From Caecibacter massiliensis (GTDB lineage: Bacteria > Bacillota > Negativicutes > Veillonellales > Megasphaeraceae): 64,000 nucleotides of DNA. Made by a program: the position numbers and the translations under genes. The notes beneath the pieces are model-generated. The model was not told the DNA's origin. It made no database searches and worked only from the letters and a program-made list of their open reading frames with translations. Location: NCBI GenBank assembly GCA_900095875.1, contig LT608311.1, forward strand, positions 1,426,001 through 1,490,000, read 5' to 3'. How positions within the stretch are numbered: position 1 is the stretch's first letter; every line of letters begins with the position of its first letter. Below, in pieces: positions 52,028-60,602 of this stretch.

Positions 52028-53494
52028 ATGACAAAAAAAGCAGATGTAGTCATTATTGGCGGGGGTATTACTGGTGCGGCAGTATTATATGAGTTAGCAA
52101 AGTATAAACTACGTATAATTCTTGTTGAACAGGAACCTGATCTGGCAACTGGCACGACAAAAGCAAATAGTGCGATTTTACATGCTGGATATGATGCGTT
52201 GCCAGGTTCCTTAAAAGCACAGATGAATGTAGCTGGTAATGCTTTGTATCATAAACTCAAAGAAGAACTGCATTTGGAAATCAAGTGGACCGGATCATTG
52301 GTAGTTGCTACCAATGATGAGCAATTGAAGATTCTTTATGATTTAAAACGGAGAGGGGAGCGTAATGGCGTTCCCAGCTTAGATATTTGGGATGGGAAAG
52401 CTGTTCATCAATCACAACCCAATTTAAGCTCTGAGGTACTGGGAGCCCTTTGGGCACCGACGGCAGGTATATGTTGGCCCTTTGATCTCTGTCTTGCTTT
52501 CGCAGAAAATGCTGTTTTAAACGGAGCAGAAATTATACGGGAGTGCAGAGTTACAGGTTTTGATGTAGATAGCGGTACGATACGGATGGTACATACTAAT
52601 AAAGGGAATATTGAAACGACATGCGTTGTGAATGCAGCTGGTGTTCATGCGGATGATATTAGTTCATTGGCTGGTGACGATACCTTTAGAATTTTTCCAC
52701 GTAAAGGTGAATATATTTTATTTGATCAAAAGGTGCAAAATGCTCTTGTTTCAATTCCCGTATTTCCTACGCCTGACAAAATGGGAAAAGGCATTATGGT
52801 GGCTCCTACTATTCATGGGAACGTATTTATAGGGCCTAATGCACAAAATATGGATGATAAGGATAATACGGCGTTCACCAATGAAGGTATGAATGAAATT
52901 ATTGAGAAGGCCCAGACTATAGTACCCTGCATTCCTCTTACTCAAGCTATAACGGAGTTTGCTGGTATACGTGCTGTTTCCGATACAAATGATTTTATTT
53001 TGGGGCCATCATTGAAAGTTAACGGACTGTTTCATGCAGCGGGAATTCAGTCGCCGGGACTTACAGCAGCACCAGCTATTGCGCAGTTTTTGGTTAAAAA
53101 AATTATTGATAAATTAAAGCCAGAATATAATACTACATGGAAAGCTGGAAGACCACGGCATATCTATTTTAAAAATCTGGATTATGATGAGCAACAGAAT
53201 TTAATTAAAGAAAATCCGTCATTTGGGCGGGTCATATGCCGTTGCGAAACCGTTACGGAAGGTGAAATTATCGATGCTATACATCGACCGGTAGGAGCCC
53301 GGACTGTTGATGGCGTAAAACGAAGAACTCGAGCCGGCATGGGCCGGTGTCAGGGAGGTTTTTGTGGTCCCAGGATTATACAAATATTATCCCGTGAGCT
53401 GCATATTCCCATTCCGGAAGTTCGTAAAGAAATGTGCCATTCATATATGTACTTTGAAAAGAAAAGTACAAAGAAGGTGATATGTGATGATTAA
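52028..53494 (+). CDS. FAD-dependent glycerol-3-phosphate dehydrogenase-like protein with BFD domain
   Basis: 488 residues. N-terminal FAD motif IIGGGITGAAVLYELAKY, a DAO-type catalytic domain (to about residue 370), and a C-terminal BFD-like [2Fe-2S] domain with CRCETVTEGEI and GMGRCQGGFCGPR, as in GlpA of the anaerobic GlpABC enzyme. It would oxidise glycerol-3-phosphate to dihydroxyacetone phosphate, or a related 2-hydroxy acid. The next two genes are the usual partners. ATG 52028 is preferred over 52022 because of the distance to GAGGT. It overlaps the next gene by eight bases. Confidence 0.88.
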   Translation: MTKKADVVIIGGGITGAAVLYELAKYKLRIILVEQEPDLATGTTKANSAILHAGYDALPGSLKAQMNVAGNALYHKLKEELHLEIKWTGSLVVATNDEQLKILYDLKRRGERNGVPSLDIWDGKAVHQSQPNLSSEVLGALWAPTAGICWPFDLCLAFAENAVLNGAEIIRECRVTGFDVDSGTIRMVHTNKGNIETTCVVNAAGVHADDISSLAGDDTFRIFPRKGEYILFDQKVQNALVSIPVFPTPDKMGKGIMVAPTIHGNVFIGPNAQNMDDKDNTAFTNEGMNEIIEKAQTIVPCIPLTQAITEFAGIRAVSDTNDFILGPSLKVNGLFHAAGIQSPGLTAAPAIAQFLVKKIIDKLKPEYNTTWKAGRPRHIYFKNLDYDEQQNLIKENPSFGRVICRCETVTEGEIIDAIHRPVGARTVDGVKRRTRAGMGRCQGGFCGPRIIQILSRELHIPIPEVRKEMCHSYMYFEKKSTKKVICDD

Positions 53495-54755
53495 ACAAAT
53501 ATATGATGTTGTCATTATTGGCGGTGGACCGGCAGGATTAACCGCTGCCTATAGTGCCTGGAAAAACGGAGCAAAAGAAATATTAATTCTGGAACGTGAT
53601 TGGGAAGTTGGTGGAATTTTACAACAATGTATCCATAATGGATTTGGAATCCACCATTTTCATGAAGAACTGACTGGTCCGGGATATGCACAGCGATGTT
53701 ATGAGCTAATTAAAGAAAAAAAGGAAATAGAGATTTCGTGTGATACGATGGTATTAAAAATTAATGCCGATAAAATTGTGACTGCAGTCAATCCACACAA
53801 TGGAATATTCCATATGCAAGGAAGGACTATTGTTTTGGCTATGGGATGCCGTGAAAGAACCCGGGGGGCAATCCAGACACCTGGTTATCGACCAGCTGGA
53901 ATTTATACTGCTGGAGCGGCACAACGTATGGTCAATATGGAGGGATACATACCGGGGAAAAATATAGTTATTCTTGGAAGTGGTGATATTGGACTGATTA
54001 TGGCACGGCGTATGACTTTGGAAGGCTGTCGTGTTCAGGCAGTAGTGGAGATATGTCCGTATTCTAATGGATTGACTAGAAATATGGTTCAATGCCTATA
54101 TGATTATAATATCCCGCTATATCTATCCCATACCATCGTTGCGATTCACGGAAAAGACCGTGTTAAGGGTATTACGTGTGCAAAAGTAGATGCATATAAG
54201 AAACCGATTCCAGGAACAGAATTTGACATAGCATGTGATACGGTGTTGTTATCGGTCGGATTAATCCCTGAAAATGAATTATCGAGTGAGGCCGGGATTA
54301 CATTAGACCCTATAACACATGGACCTATTGTCAATCAACACCGGGAAACGGATATTCCTGGAATATTTGCGGCGGGCAATGTCGTTCATGTACACGACAT
54401 GGTAGATTTTGTTTCTGAAGAAGCTGAAATTGCCGGTAAATATGCTGCGCTAAAAGCTCAGGGTAGGGTAACAGGTGGACTGGCTGATTTAAAAATAAGA
54501 ACAGATAATGACATTGGTACTTGTGTGCCACAGCATATTTGCATACAAAAGAATAATGAAATTATTACATTATTTATACGTGTACGCAGACCGATGAAAC
54601 ATGTACAGATTACCGTGAGAAATTCTGAAGAGGTATTATCAGAAAAACATATGTCTGCAGTCCGGCCAAGTGAGATGATATCTGTCAGTGTCAATTCCGG
54701 GAACATGAAGAGTCGTTATGAGGACTGGACTGTTTCCATCAGGGAGGGACTATGA
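53487..54755 (+). CDS. NAD(P)/FAD-dependent oxidoreductase, GlpA partner
   Basis: 422 residues. Pyridine nucleotide-disulphide-type fold: FAD motif VIIGGGPAGLTAAYSAW, NAD(P) motif VILGSGDIGLIMARRM near residue 150, and a second FAD segment GIFAAGNVVHVHDMVDFV. The last part is a separate small domain. In Clostridia, Treponema and Fusobacteria, proteins like this stand between a GlpA-like subunit and a DUF1667 protein and are thought to pass electrons. It overlaps both neighbours (8 and 4 bases). Confidence 0.88.
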   Translation: MIKQIYDVVIIGGGPAGLTAAYSAWKNGAKEILILERDWEVGGILQQCIHNGFGIHHFHEELTGPGYAQRCYELIKEKKEIEISCDTMVLKINADKIVTAVNPHNGIFHMQGRTIVLAMGCRERTRGAIQTPGYRPAGIYTAGAAQRMVNMEGYIPGKNIVILGSGDIGLIMARRMTLEGCRVQAVVEICPYSNGLTRNMVQCLYDYNIPLYLSHTIVAIHGKDRVKGITCAKVDAYKKPIPGTEFDIACDTVLLSVGLIPENELSSEAGITLDPITHGPIVNQHRETDIPGIFAAGNVVHVHDMVDFVSEEAEIAGKYAALKAQGRVTGGLADLKIRTDNDIGTCVPQHICIQKNNEIITLFIRVRRPMKHVQITVRNSEEVLSEKHMSAVRPSEMISVSVNSGNMKSRYEDWTVSIREGL

Positions 54756-55132
54756 TGAGTACAGAGGAAAAATATCTTAATTGCATTAACTGTCCCATGG
54801 GGTGCAAAATTCACGTTACATTGAATGCAGATACTATTATAACCATATCAGGAAATACATGCCCCCGTGGAGAAGTATATGCCCGCCAGGAAATCATAAA
54901 CCCGCAGCGTATGTTAACAACTACGGTTCGGATTCAAGGAGGCATGTTGCAATTGCTTCCCGTTGTATCACAGTCCACTCTTCCTAAAAGGCTGATTTTT
55001 GATTGTGTAAAGGTCCTTCAGGGGGTGCAGATTAAAGCCCCAGTGAAAATGGGAGATGTTATTGTTCATAATATTTTAAATTCAGGAGTAGATATTATTG
55101 CCAGTCGGGATGTGAAAGAAAAAAGTACCTGA
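54752..55132 (+). CDS. DUF1667 protein, cysteine-rich small subunit
   Basis: 126 residues. Two metal-binding pieces, CINCPMGC (residues about 11-18) and NTCPRGEVYARQE (about 35-48), typical of DUF1667, which always accompanies the two oxidoreductases upstream. It may bind a metal or Fe-S cluster and anchor or couple the complex. Overlap by ATGA with the previous gene shows coupling. The region downstream lacks a gene for 500 bp. Confidence 0.85.
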   Translation: MMSTEEKYLNCINCPMGCKIHVTLNADTIITISGNTCPRGEVYARQEIINPQRMLTTTVRIQGGMLQLLPVVSQSTLPKRLIFDCVKVLQGVQIKAPVKMGDVIVHNILNSGVDIIASRDVKEKST

Positions 55133-55139
55133 TAATTTT

Positions 55140-55517
55140 TTTGTAGTCATGTATGAACATCCCTAAGGTTTTCATTTCAATTTTTATGTAATAATACATA
55201 TAGGCACTATCTAAACATGGAAAGTAGCAGAGGGAAAACAGATATGAGAATGATACATTCTGTTACGACTCCGTATTTAAGCAAGCTTACGAGCCATTTC
55301 GGAAAAGACCCGTATTGTGTGGTGAAATAGGATAGGAAGATGGCCAGAAGGTCCACGAAGCACTGCAAAAGCTATTGCGTACTATATGGCTCTGTTCCTG
55401 GGCTGCCTTAGTTATTTATCAGAAAAACGACGGCTTTCTTTGAAGAAGGGCATCCAGAAAGCATGGCAAGGATTGACGAGTACGAGGAAGTAGGATTGTT
55501 CTGAGTCGGAATATAGA
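55140..55517. pseudogene. Decayed coding region, identity unknown
   Basis: The plus strand shows protein-like pieces in changing frames: a 28-codon frame from ATG 55244 to the TAG ending near 55330, then one containing EDGQKVHEALQKLL, then FEEGHPESMARIDEYEEVGLF to about 55503. No piece alone is a gene and none resembles a family I know. It may be the remains of one or more genes at the right end of the AT-rich island. Confidence 0.35.
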
Positions 55518-55550
55518 TAATGTATAAATAATGTATAGGTAATGTATAAA
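55518..55550 (+). repeat. Three tandem 11-bp repeats
   Basis: TAATGTATAAA, TAATGTATAGG and TAATGTATAAA in a row (55518-55528, 55529-55539, 55540-55550), directly before a terminator. Confidence 0.85.
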
Positions 55551-55602
55551 CAGAAGCCGCAACAAATTGAGCGTTAGAGCTATTTTGCTGCGGCTTCTGT
55601 TT
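55548..55602. terminator. Terminator of the MBL-fold/PLP-enzyme unit
   Basis: AAACAGAAGCCGCA (55548-55561) pairs with TGCGGCTTCTGTTT (55589-55602). It ends the minus-strand genes to its right, and the T-run on the plus strand allows action there too. Confidence 0.85.
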
Positions 55603-55634
55603 TATTTTCCCGATGATTTTTCACGATTCCCTGG

Positions 55635-56513
55635 TTATACGGCCTGCCAGAGCAGGCGGTTTGCTTTGATGAGAATGGTCACTCTGTCCGTATCGCGGAG
55701 CCAGGAAAGAAAGGAACGGATGGTGTTTCCGATGAGGACGTATTGTTCCACTGTGAGTGTGAGATGATAATAGTCAAATACGGACTGCAATATGTCATCC
55801 CAGCTCAGGGGGGCCTGGCAGAGTTGGAGAATCAGATCGGCGATTTCCTGCACCTTCTGCCGGTTGTACTGCACGAGCGGGCGGATATCCTGCACGGCTT
55901 CAGCATGAGCCGGTACAAACCAGTCTGCTTCCATCGATTCTACCTTGGCCAGCGTGTCGAGATAGGCCTGGACGTCGTAGATATATCCCAGGGCATACTT
56001 ATCGAGAATCGCCCGGCTGTTCAGGCAGTCTGCGAGAAATACGACATTATCGGGTGTACGGAATCCAACCATATGGAAGAAATGGCCGGGCAGGGGAATG
56101 ATTTCTATATCCTGAGGAAAGGACGGGTCGGAAAAATCGGTGACATGACTTTCTTTTGCCATGAGAAATTTGTGTCTCAGATCTTTCATGGGATAGCCGC
56201 CATATAAAAAGGATGGTTCCAGAATGGGATACGATGTAAATGCCTTTTCCAGTCCGCCGGCATAGACGCGGCATCCCGTCTGACGCTGCAGATATTGATT
56301 GCCTCCGATGTGGTCCGCATTGGAGTGGGTATTGAGGATTCCCTGCAGCTGCCAGCCCTGTTGTTCCAAGATTTGACGCAGTTTTCGCCCCGCATCTTTG
56401 TCATTCCCGCTGTCGATAAACCAGGCGTGGGCACCGTCGGGGCACCAGACGCCGATTTTAGCGGGGCTTTCGATATAATAGGTTTTGCTGGTAAGGGCCG
56501 TAAGTTCAAACAT
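55635..56513 (-). CDS. MBL-fold metallohydrolase
   Basis: 292 residues. Metallo-beta-lactamase fold with THSNADHIGGNQYL (near residue 62), PLPGHFFHMVGF and VVFLADCL. The usual HxHxDH reads HSNADH, so the second His is Asn. The C-terminal 80 residues are helical (winged-helix-like). It lies 13 bp downstream of a LysA-like decarboxylase on the same strand, so the two act together, but the substrate is unknown. Confidence 0.85.
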   Translation of the reverse strand: MFELTALTSKTYYIESPAKIGVWCPDGAHAWFIDSGNDKDAGRKLRQILEQQGWQLQGILNTHSNADHIGGNQYLQRQTGCRVYAGGLEKAFTSYPILEPSFLYGGYPMKDLRHKFLMAKESHVTDFSDPSFPQDIEIIPLPGHFFHMVGFRTPDNVVFLADCLNSRAILDKYALGYIYDVQAYLDTLAKVESMEADWFVPAHAEAVQDIRPLVQYNRQKVQEIADLILQLCQAPLSWDDILQSVFDYYHLTLTVEQYVLIGNTIRSFLSWLRDTDRVTILIKANRLLWQAV

Positions 56514-56526
56514 TCAGGACACCTCT

Positions 56527-57738
56527 TTACGGTTTGGACGCTGTGAGAAACAGGATTTCCGGGGGAACTTGTGAGGAAAACTGGAATGGTGTGAGTACGG
56601 CACTGTATGCTCCGGCGTGAGGGAAAGCTAATACGTCCCCAGGCGATAGTTTTGGCAGGAGCACGTCCGAGGCGATGATGTCTGCTGCCGTGCATAAATT
56701 GCCGTAGATGGTGACTTTTTCCATTTCCTGCGTGTCGTTCAGCACGTAGAAGGGAGTCGAACCGGTGCGGTAAAATAAGGGTTCCCGTGCTGGTGCTGTT
56801 TCACTGATGCTGGTTACGAGGTGTTCCAGACAGGGACGGAGAAAACCATTTAATGTATTGGCTGCTATGGCGATATGGCTGCCGTGAGATTCTTTCGTAT
56901 CGATGATATGGGTGACATACCAGCCACAGGGGCCCGCCAGATAGCGGCCGCTTTCAATCAGGATACGGGCCTGTGAAAACGTATCTTCATAAATGACGCG
57001 TAGTTTTTCCAGTTCCTGTCCCAGAGATTCTATGTCGCAATCTGCTTCGTCCTGACAATAGGGGATACCGATGCCACTACCGAGATTGAGGAAGCATAAC
57101 GGGCTGTCCAGTTTTTCCTGAATGAGTGAAGCCAGGGAGAAGACATTTTTATAATAGCTGCAAAGTGTGTTCCAGTTCAGCTCCTGGCTGCGCAGGTGGG
57201 TGTGTACCCCGATAATGAGGATATGAGATAATTTTTTTAATTCCGGCAGAGCAGAGAAAAACGCATCTTCATCGATGCCGAATTTTGAGCTGTGTCCCTT
57301 CTTGTCAGTATAGGAGAAATTGGGGTTGATGCGGGCGCCGATGGGGACTTTCATATTCTTTGTGGCGGCCAGTGCGTTGATACGGCGTATTTCATTCAGA
57401 CTGTCGGCGATGAGGATACACTGGCCCAGCGCTTTTTCCAGACAATAATCGCTCTTGCCCGGGGCAGAGTAATAGATGTGGTCGGATGGTACGCCACAGT
57501 CACTTGCAGCATACACTTCTCCCAGACTGGCAGCATCAGCATCGATGTCACTGGAGAATATGGTCTTTAAGATTGCCCGATGGGGATTGCATTTGATGGA
57601 ATACAAAATCTGTTCATGAGGAAAGGCCTGCTGCAGATGATGAATGGATTCCACGAGGGTCTGTTCATCATAGAAATAGAAACTTTCGTGCTTTTTTGCT
57701 TCGGCCAGTAATAGGGTACGCAGACGCTGGGTTAACAT
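56527..57738 (-). CDS. Fold-type III PLP decarboxylase (LysA/ornithine decarboxylase family)
   Basis: 403 residues. An alanine-racemase-type barrel with PLP lysine in YSIKCNPH (near residue 48), GVHTHLRSQ, LNLGSGIGIP for phosphate binding and ESGRYLAGP. The C-terminal domain has YGNLCTAADII, with the Cys that joins the active site in the dimer, and FPHAGAYS. It may decarboxylate diaminopimelate, ornithine or a carboxylated siderophore- or polyamine-like intermediate. Pairing with an MBL-fold protein rather than dapF or dapB suggests that it is not the general LysA. ATG 57738 is chosen for its distance from GAGGTG. Confidence 0.85.
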   Translation of the reverse strand: MLTQRLRTLLLAEAKKHESFYFYDEQTLVESIHHLQQAFPHEQILYSIKCNPHRAILKTIFSSDIDADAASLGEVYAASDCGVPSDHIYYSAPGKSDYCLEKALGQCILIADSLNEIRRINALAATKNMKVPIGARINPNFSYTDKKGHSSKFGIDEDAFFSALPELKKLSHILIIGVHTHLRSQELNWNTLCSYYKNVFSLASLIQEKLDSPLCFLNLGSGIGIPYCQDEADCDIESLGQELEKLRVIYEDTFSQARILIESGRYLAGPCGWYVTHIIDTKESHGSHIAIAANTLNGFLRPCLEHLVTSISETAPAREPLFYRTGSTPFYVLNDTQEMEKVTIYGNLCTAADIIASDVLLPKLSPGDVLAFPHAGAYSAVLTPFQFSSQVPPEILFLTASKP

Positions 57739-57869
57739 AGACATGCACCTCTTTTTCGGGATGGAATACAGATACGATTCGCTATAGACGTGGTATAATG
57801 CTACTATAAGCGTACCATATTGTTAACAGAAATTCCAGACGTATATCTTGCGTCGGAGGAGGAAACGAA

Positions 57870-59207
57870 ATGCGTGAAGAATCGCTTTTTTCACAGGATG
57901 TGCCGCAACCGCTGGCCAGCCGCATGCGGCCGGAAACACTGGATGAATTTGTCGGTCAGCAGCACCTCATAGGAAAGGGGAAGGTACTGTATAATCTGAT
58001 TGAAAAAGATTGTATTTCTTCTATGATTTTCTGGGGACCGCCCGGTATAGGCAAAACGACGCTGGCACGGATCATAGCTCACCATACCAAGTCGGTATTT
58101 ATTGATTTTTCTGCCGTTACCAGCGGGATACGGGAAATCCGCAAAGTCATGGAAGAAGCGGAGAAAAACAGGATGTACGGACAACGGACCATCGTTTTTG
58201 TCGATGAAATCCACCGTTTTAATAAGGCACAGCAGGATGCGTTCCTTCCTTTTGTAGAAAAAGGAAGTATTATCCTGATTGGGGCGACGACGGAAAACCC
58301 CTCTTTTGAAATCAACAGTGCTCTCCTTTCACGGTGCAAGGTATTTGTCCTGAAAGCGTTGACAACGGATGATCTGGTACAGCTCCTCCGGCGGGCTGTT
58401 CAGAGTCCCCGCGGATTGGGAAGGGAACGCGTATCTGTAGGTGAAGACGTATTGACGCGGATTGCCGTCTTTGCCAACGGGGATGCCCGTACGGCCTTAT
58501 CGACACTGGAAATGGTTGTCCTGAACAGTGAATGCAAGGAGGACGGTACGCTGGTAGTGAGCCCCGATATACTGGAGCAGTGTACGTCACAGAAATCTCT
58601 TCTATATGATAAAAATGGGGAAGAGCATTATAATATCATTTCGGCGCTGCATAAGTCTATGCGGAATTCCGATCCCGATGCGGCTGTTTACTGGCTGGCC
58701 CGCATGCTGGAAGCCGGCGAGGATCCACTATATGTGGCCCGCCGGGTCACACGTTTTGCCAGTGAAGATATTGGTCTGGCAGACCCGCGGGCGCTGACTA
58801 TTGCCATCGCCGCATATCAGGCCTGTCACTTTATCGGCATGCCGGAATGTACGGTTCATCTGACCGAAGCCGTCGTGTACATGTCACTGGCTCCCAAATC
58901 CAATGCGCTGTATACGGCCTATGGCCAGGCTCGTCATGATGCACTGCGGACATTATCCGAACCGGTGCCGCTGGTGATACGAAACGGGGTAACGAAGCTT
59001 ATGAAAGACCTGGGATATGGGAAGGGATATCAGTATGCCCATGAAACAAAAGAAAAGCTGACGGACATGCAGTGCCTTCCCGATACACTGGCAGGAAGGG
59101 AATACTACCGGCCGGGACAAAAGGGAGAGGAAGCGGAATTTTCTACCCGCCTGCAGCGCATCAAACAATGGAAGAAAGCGCACAGGCAGGGGGAAAAGCA
59201 GGAATGA
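57870..59207 (+). CDS. rarA: Replication-associated recombination protein A (RarA/MgsA)
   Basis: 445 residues. Clamp-loader-like AAA+ ATPase acting at stalled forks. It starts with PLASRMRPETLDEFVGQQHL, has Walker A GPPGIGKTT near residue 54, Walker B FVDEIHRFNKAQQDAF and sensor ATTENPSFE. The C-terminal part contains YDKNGEEHYNIISALHKSMRNSDPDAA, typical of the family. A TGGTATAAT extended -10 lies about 75 bp upstream. Confidence 0.95.
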   Translation: MREESLFSQDVPQPLASRMRPETLDEFVGQQHLIGKGKVLYNLIEKDCISSMIFWGPPGIGKTTLARIIAHHTKSVFIDFSAVTSGIREIRKVMEEAEKNRMYGQRTIVFVDEIHRFNKAQQDAFLPFVEKGSIILIGATTENPSFEINSALLSRCKVFVLKALTTDDLVQLLRRAVQSPRGLGRERVSVGEDVLTRIAVFANGDARTALSTLEMVVLNSECKEDGTLVVSPDILEQCTSQKSLLYDKNGEEHYNIISALHKSMRNSDPDAAVYWLARMLEAGEDPLYVARRVTRFASEDIGLADPRALTIAIAAYQACHFIGMPECTVHLTEAVVYMSLAPKSNALYTAYGQARHDALRTLSEPVPLVIRNGVTKLMKDLGYGKGYQYAHETKEKLTDMQCLPDTLAGREYYRPGQKGEEAEFSTRLQRIKQWKKAHRQGEKQE

Positions 59208-59345
59208 AAGAATATCTTTTAACTTTTTTTTTGATTTCGTTTACATATAGTTTACATTTGGCTTCTATACTAAAAACACAATTCCGCCCGGTATGGCTCT
59301 GGTAATCCGGACCTGCCAGACTCAGAATAAATTAGGAGATATATA

Positions 59346-60587
59346 ATGAACCGTTATTGCAATCCATTCCGGGGACCTCACGGCAGTGCATATAAATTGA
59401 CGGCTATGGGAATGGTCCTGCTATTAGCCTGCATCATCATATACGGCGTCAGCCATTCACAGAAAATAACAAAAGAAAAAGGAAGCAGCGGACCGATTCC
59501 CGTGGCGTCGTATACATTGGCCAGGCAGGACATGAATCGTACCATATCCCTGTCGGGGAAGACCGTACCTGTATCCCAGGTGGATATCACGACGAAATAT
59601 GCTGGCAAAATAGCGGCAGTCAGGGTGAATCTGGGTGATACGGTAGAGCCCGGCCAGGTACTGCTGCTGCAGGACGTCGTCGATGCGACTCTTTCCCTGC
59701 AGCAGGGAAAGGCGGCACTGTTGCAGGCGATGGCTGATTCACGGGCGGCAGAATCCCAGTTTTATGCCGATCTGAAAAAAGCCGAAGTCGATTATGATAT
59801 GGCCAAAATCAATTATAACCGGTATCAGGTCCTGCGCGATGAAGGCGCTGTATCCCAGCGCGAGCTGGACACGATATATCAGGCCTTTATCGATGCCCAG
59901 GCCGTATTGGACAATCTCAATTCCCAGAATGTAGGATCTGTCCCGGCCAGTATTGCCGGAAAATATGCGGCACAGGATAAAGCCGATTATGCCGTACACA
60001 GCCTGTCACAGCAGATCGATGACATGACGCTGCGCGCCCCACGTAGGGGTGTCATAACGTACCGGAATGCAGAAGCAGGTACGATTGTACCGGCCAATAC
60101 GAAAGTGCTGACCATCACCGATACGAGTGGCATGTATGTCGATTGTGCCCTGTCAGAAGAAGATGTCGCCTTTATGCAGATGGGAACTCCTGTTACGGTG
60201 TCCATTGATTCGTTGGCAAAGACGTACGATGGAATCGTTACGTATGTCAGTCCGGCTATGAATGATGCCGATAAGACTTATGCCATACGTATTACGCTGC
60301 AAAATCCTGACGCCCTGCTCCGTGGAGGGATGCTGGCTGAAATGAATATAAGTGTGTTGCAGAGGAAAGATACATTGTTTGTCCCCAAGGAAGCTCTGGA
60401 TGTACAAAACGGGACGTCCCGTGCATACGTTATCAGACCGGACCAGACCGTTGAAATCCGCACGGTTCAGACGGGACTGATGAATGATTCCTATATAGAA
60501 GTGACAGACGGACTTTCCGAAGGAGACGTCATTGCGACGACTAATCTGGCACGTCTGAAAGATGGTACTGCCGTTACAGTTGATTAA
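59346..60587 (+). CDS. RND efflux periplasmic adaptor subunit (membrane fusion protein)
   Basis: 413 residues. An N-terminal membrane anchor (about 20-38), a barrel-sandwich/lipoyl half ([31 protein letters not shown]), a coiled-coil hairpin (about 110-190), the second lipoyl half with [24 protein letters not shown], and beta-barrel plus membrane-proximal domains. It bridges the pump to an outer-membrane channel. The pump gene begins 15 bp downstream. No TolC-type gene is visible within the window. Confidence 0.92.
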   Translation: MNRYCNPFRGPHGSAYKLTAMGMVLLLACIIIYGVSHSQKITKEKGSSGPIPVASYTLARQDMNRTISLSGKTVPVSQVDITTKYAGKIAAVRVNLGDTVEPGQVLLLQDVVDATLSLQQGKAALLQAMADSRAAESQFYADLKKAEVDYDMAKINYNRYQVLRDEGAVSQRELDTIYQAFIDAQAVLDNLNSQNVGSVPASIAGKYAAQDKADYAVHSLSQQIDDMTLRAPRRGVITYRNAEAGTIVPANTKVLTITDTSGMYVDCALSEEDVAFMQMGTPVTVSIDSLAKTYDGIVTYVSPAMNDADKTYAIRITLQNPDALLRGGMLAEMNISVLQRKDTLFVPKEALDVQNGTSRAYVIRPDQTVEIRTVQTGLMNDSYIEVTDGLSEGDVIATTNLARLKDGTAVTVD

Positions 60588-60602
60588 TATGAGGTGTTAC
60601 CC

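Noticed and set aside
59204-59305. A 33-codon hydrophobic frame overlapping the rarA stop (starting MKEYLLTFFLISF).
   Set aside because: Composition reflects a T-rich stretch; no Shine-Dalgarno sequence and no known small membrane protein match.
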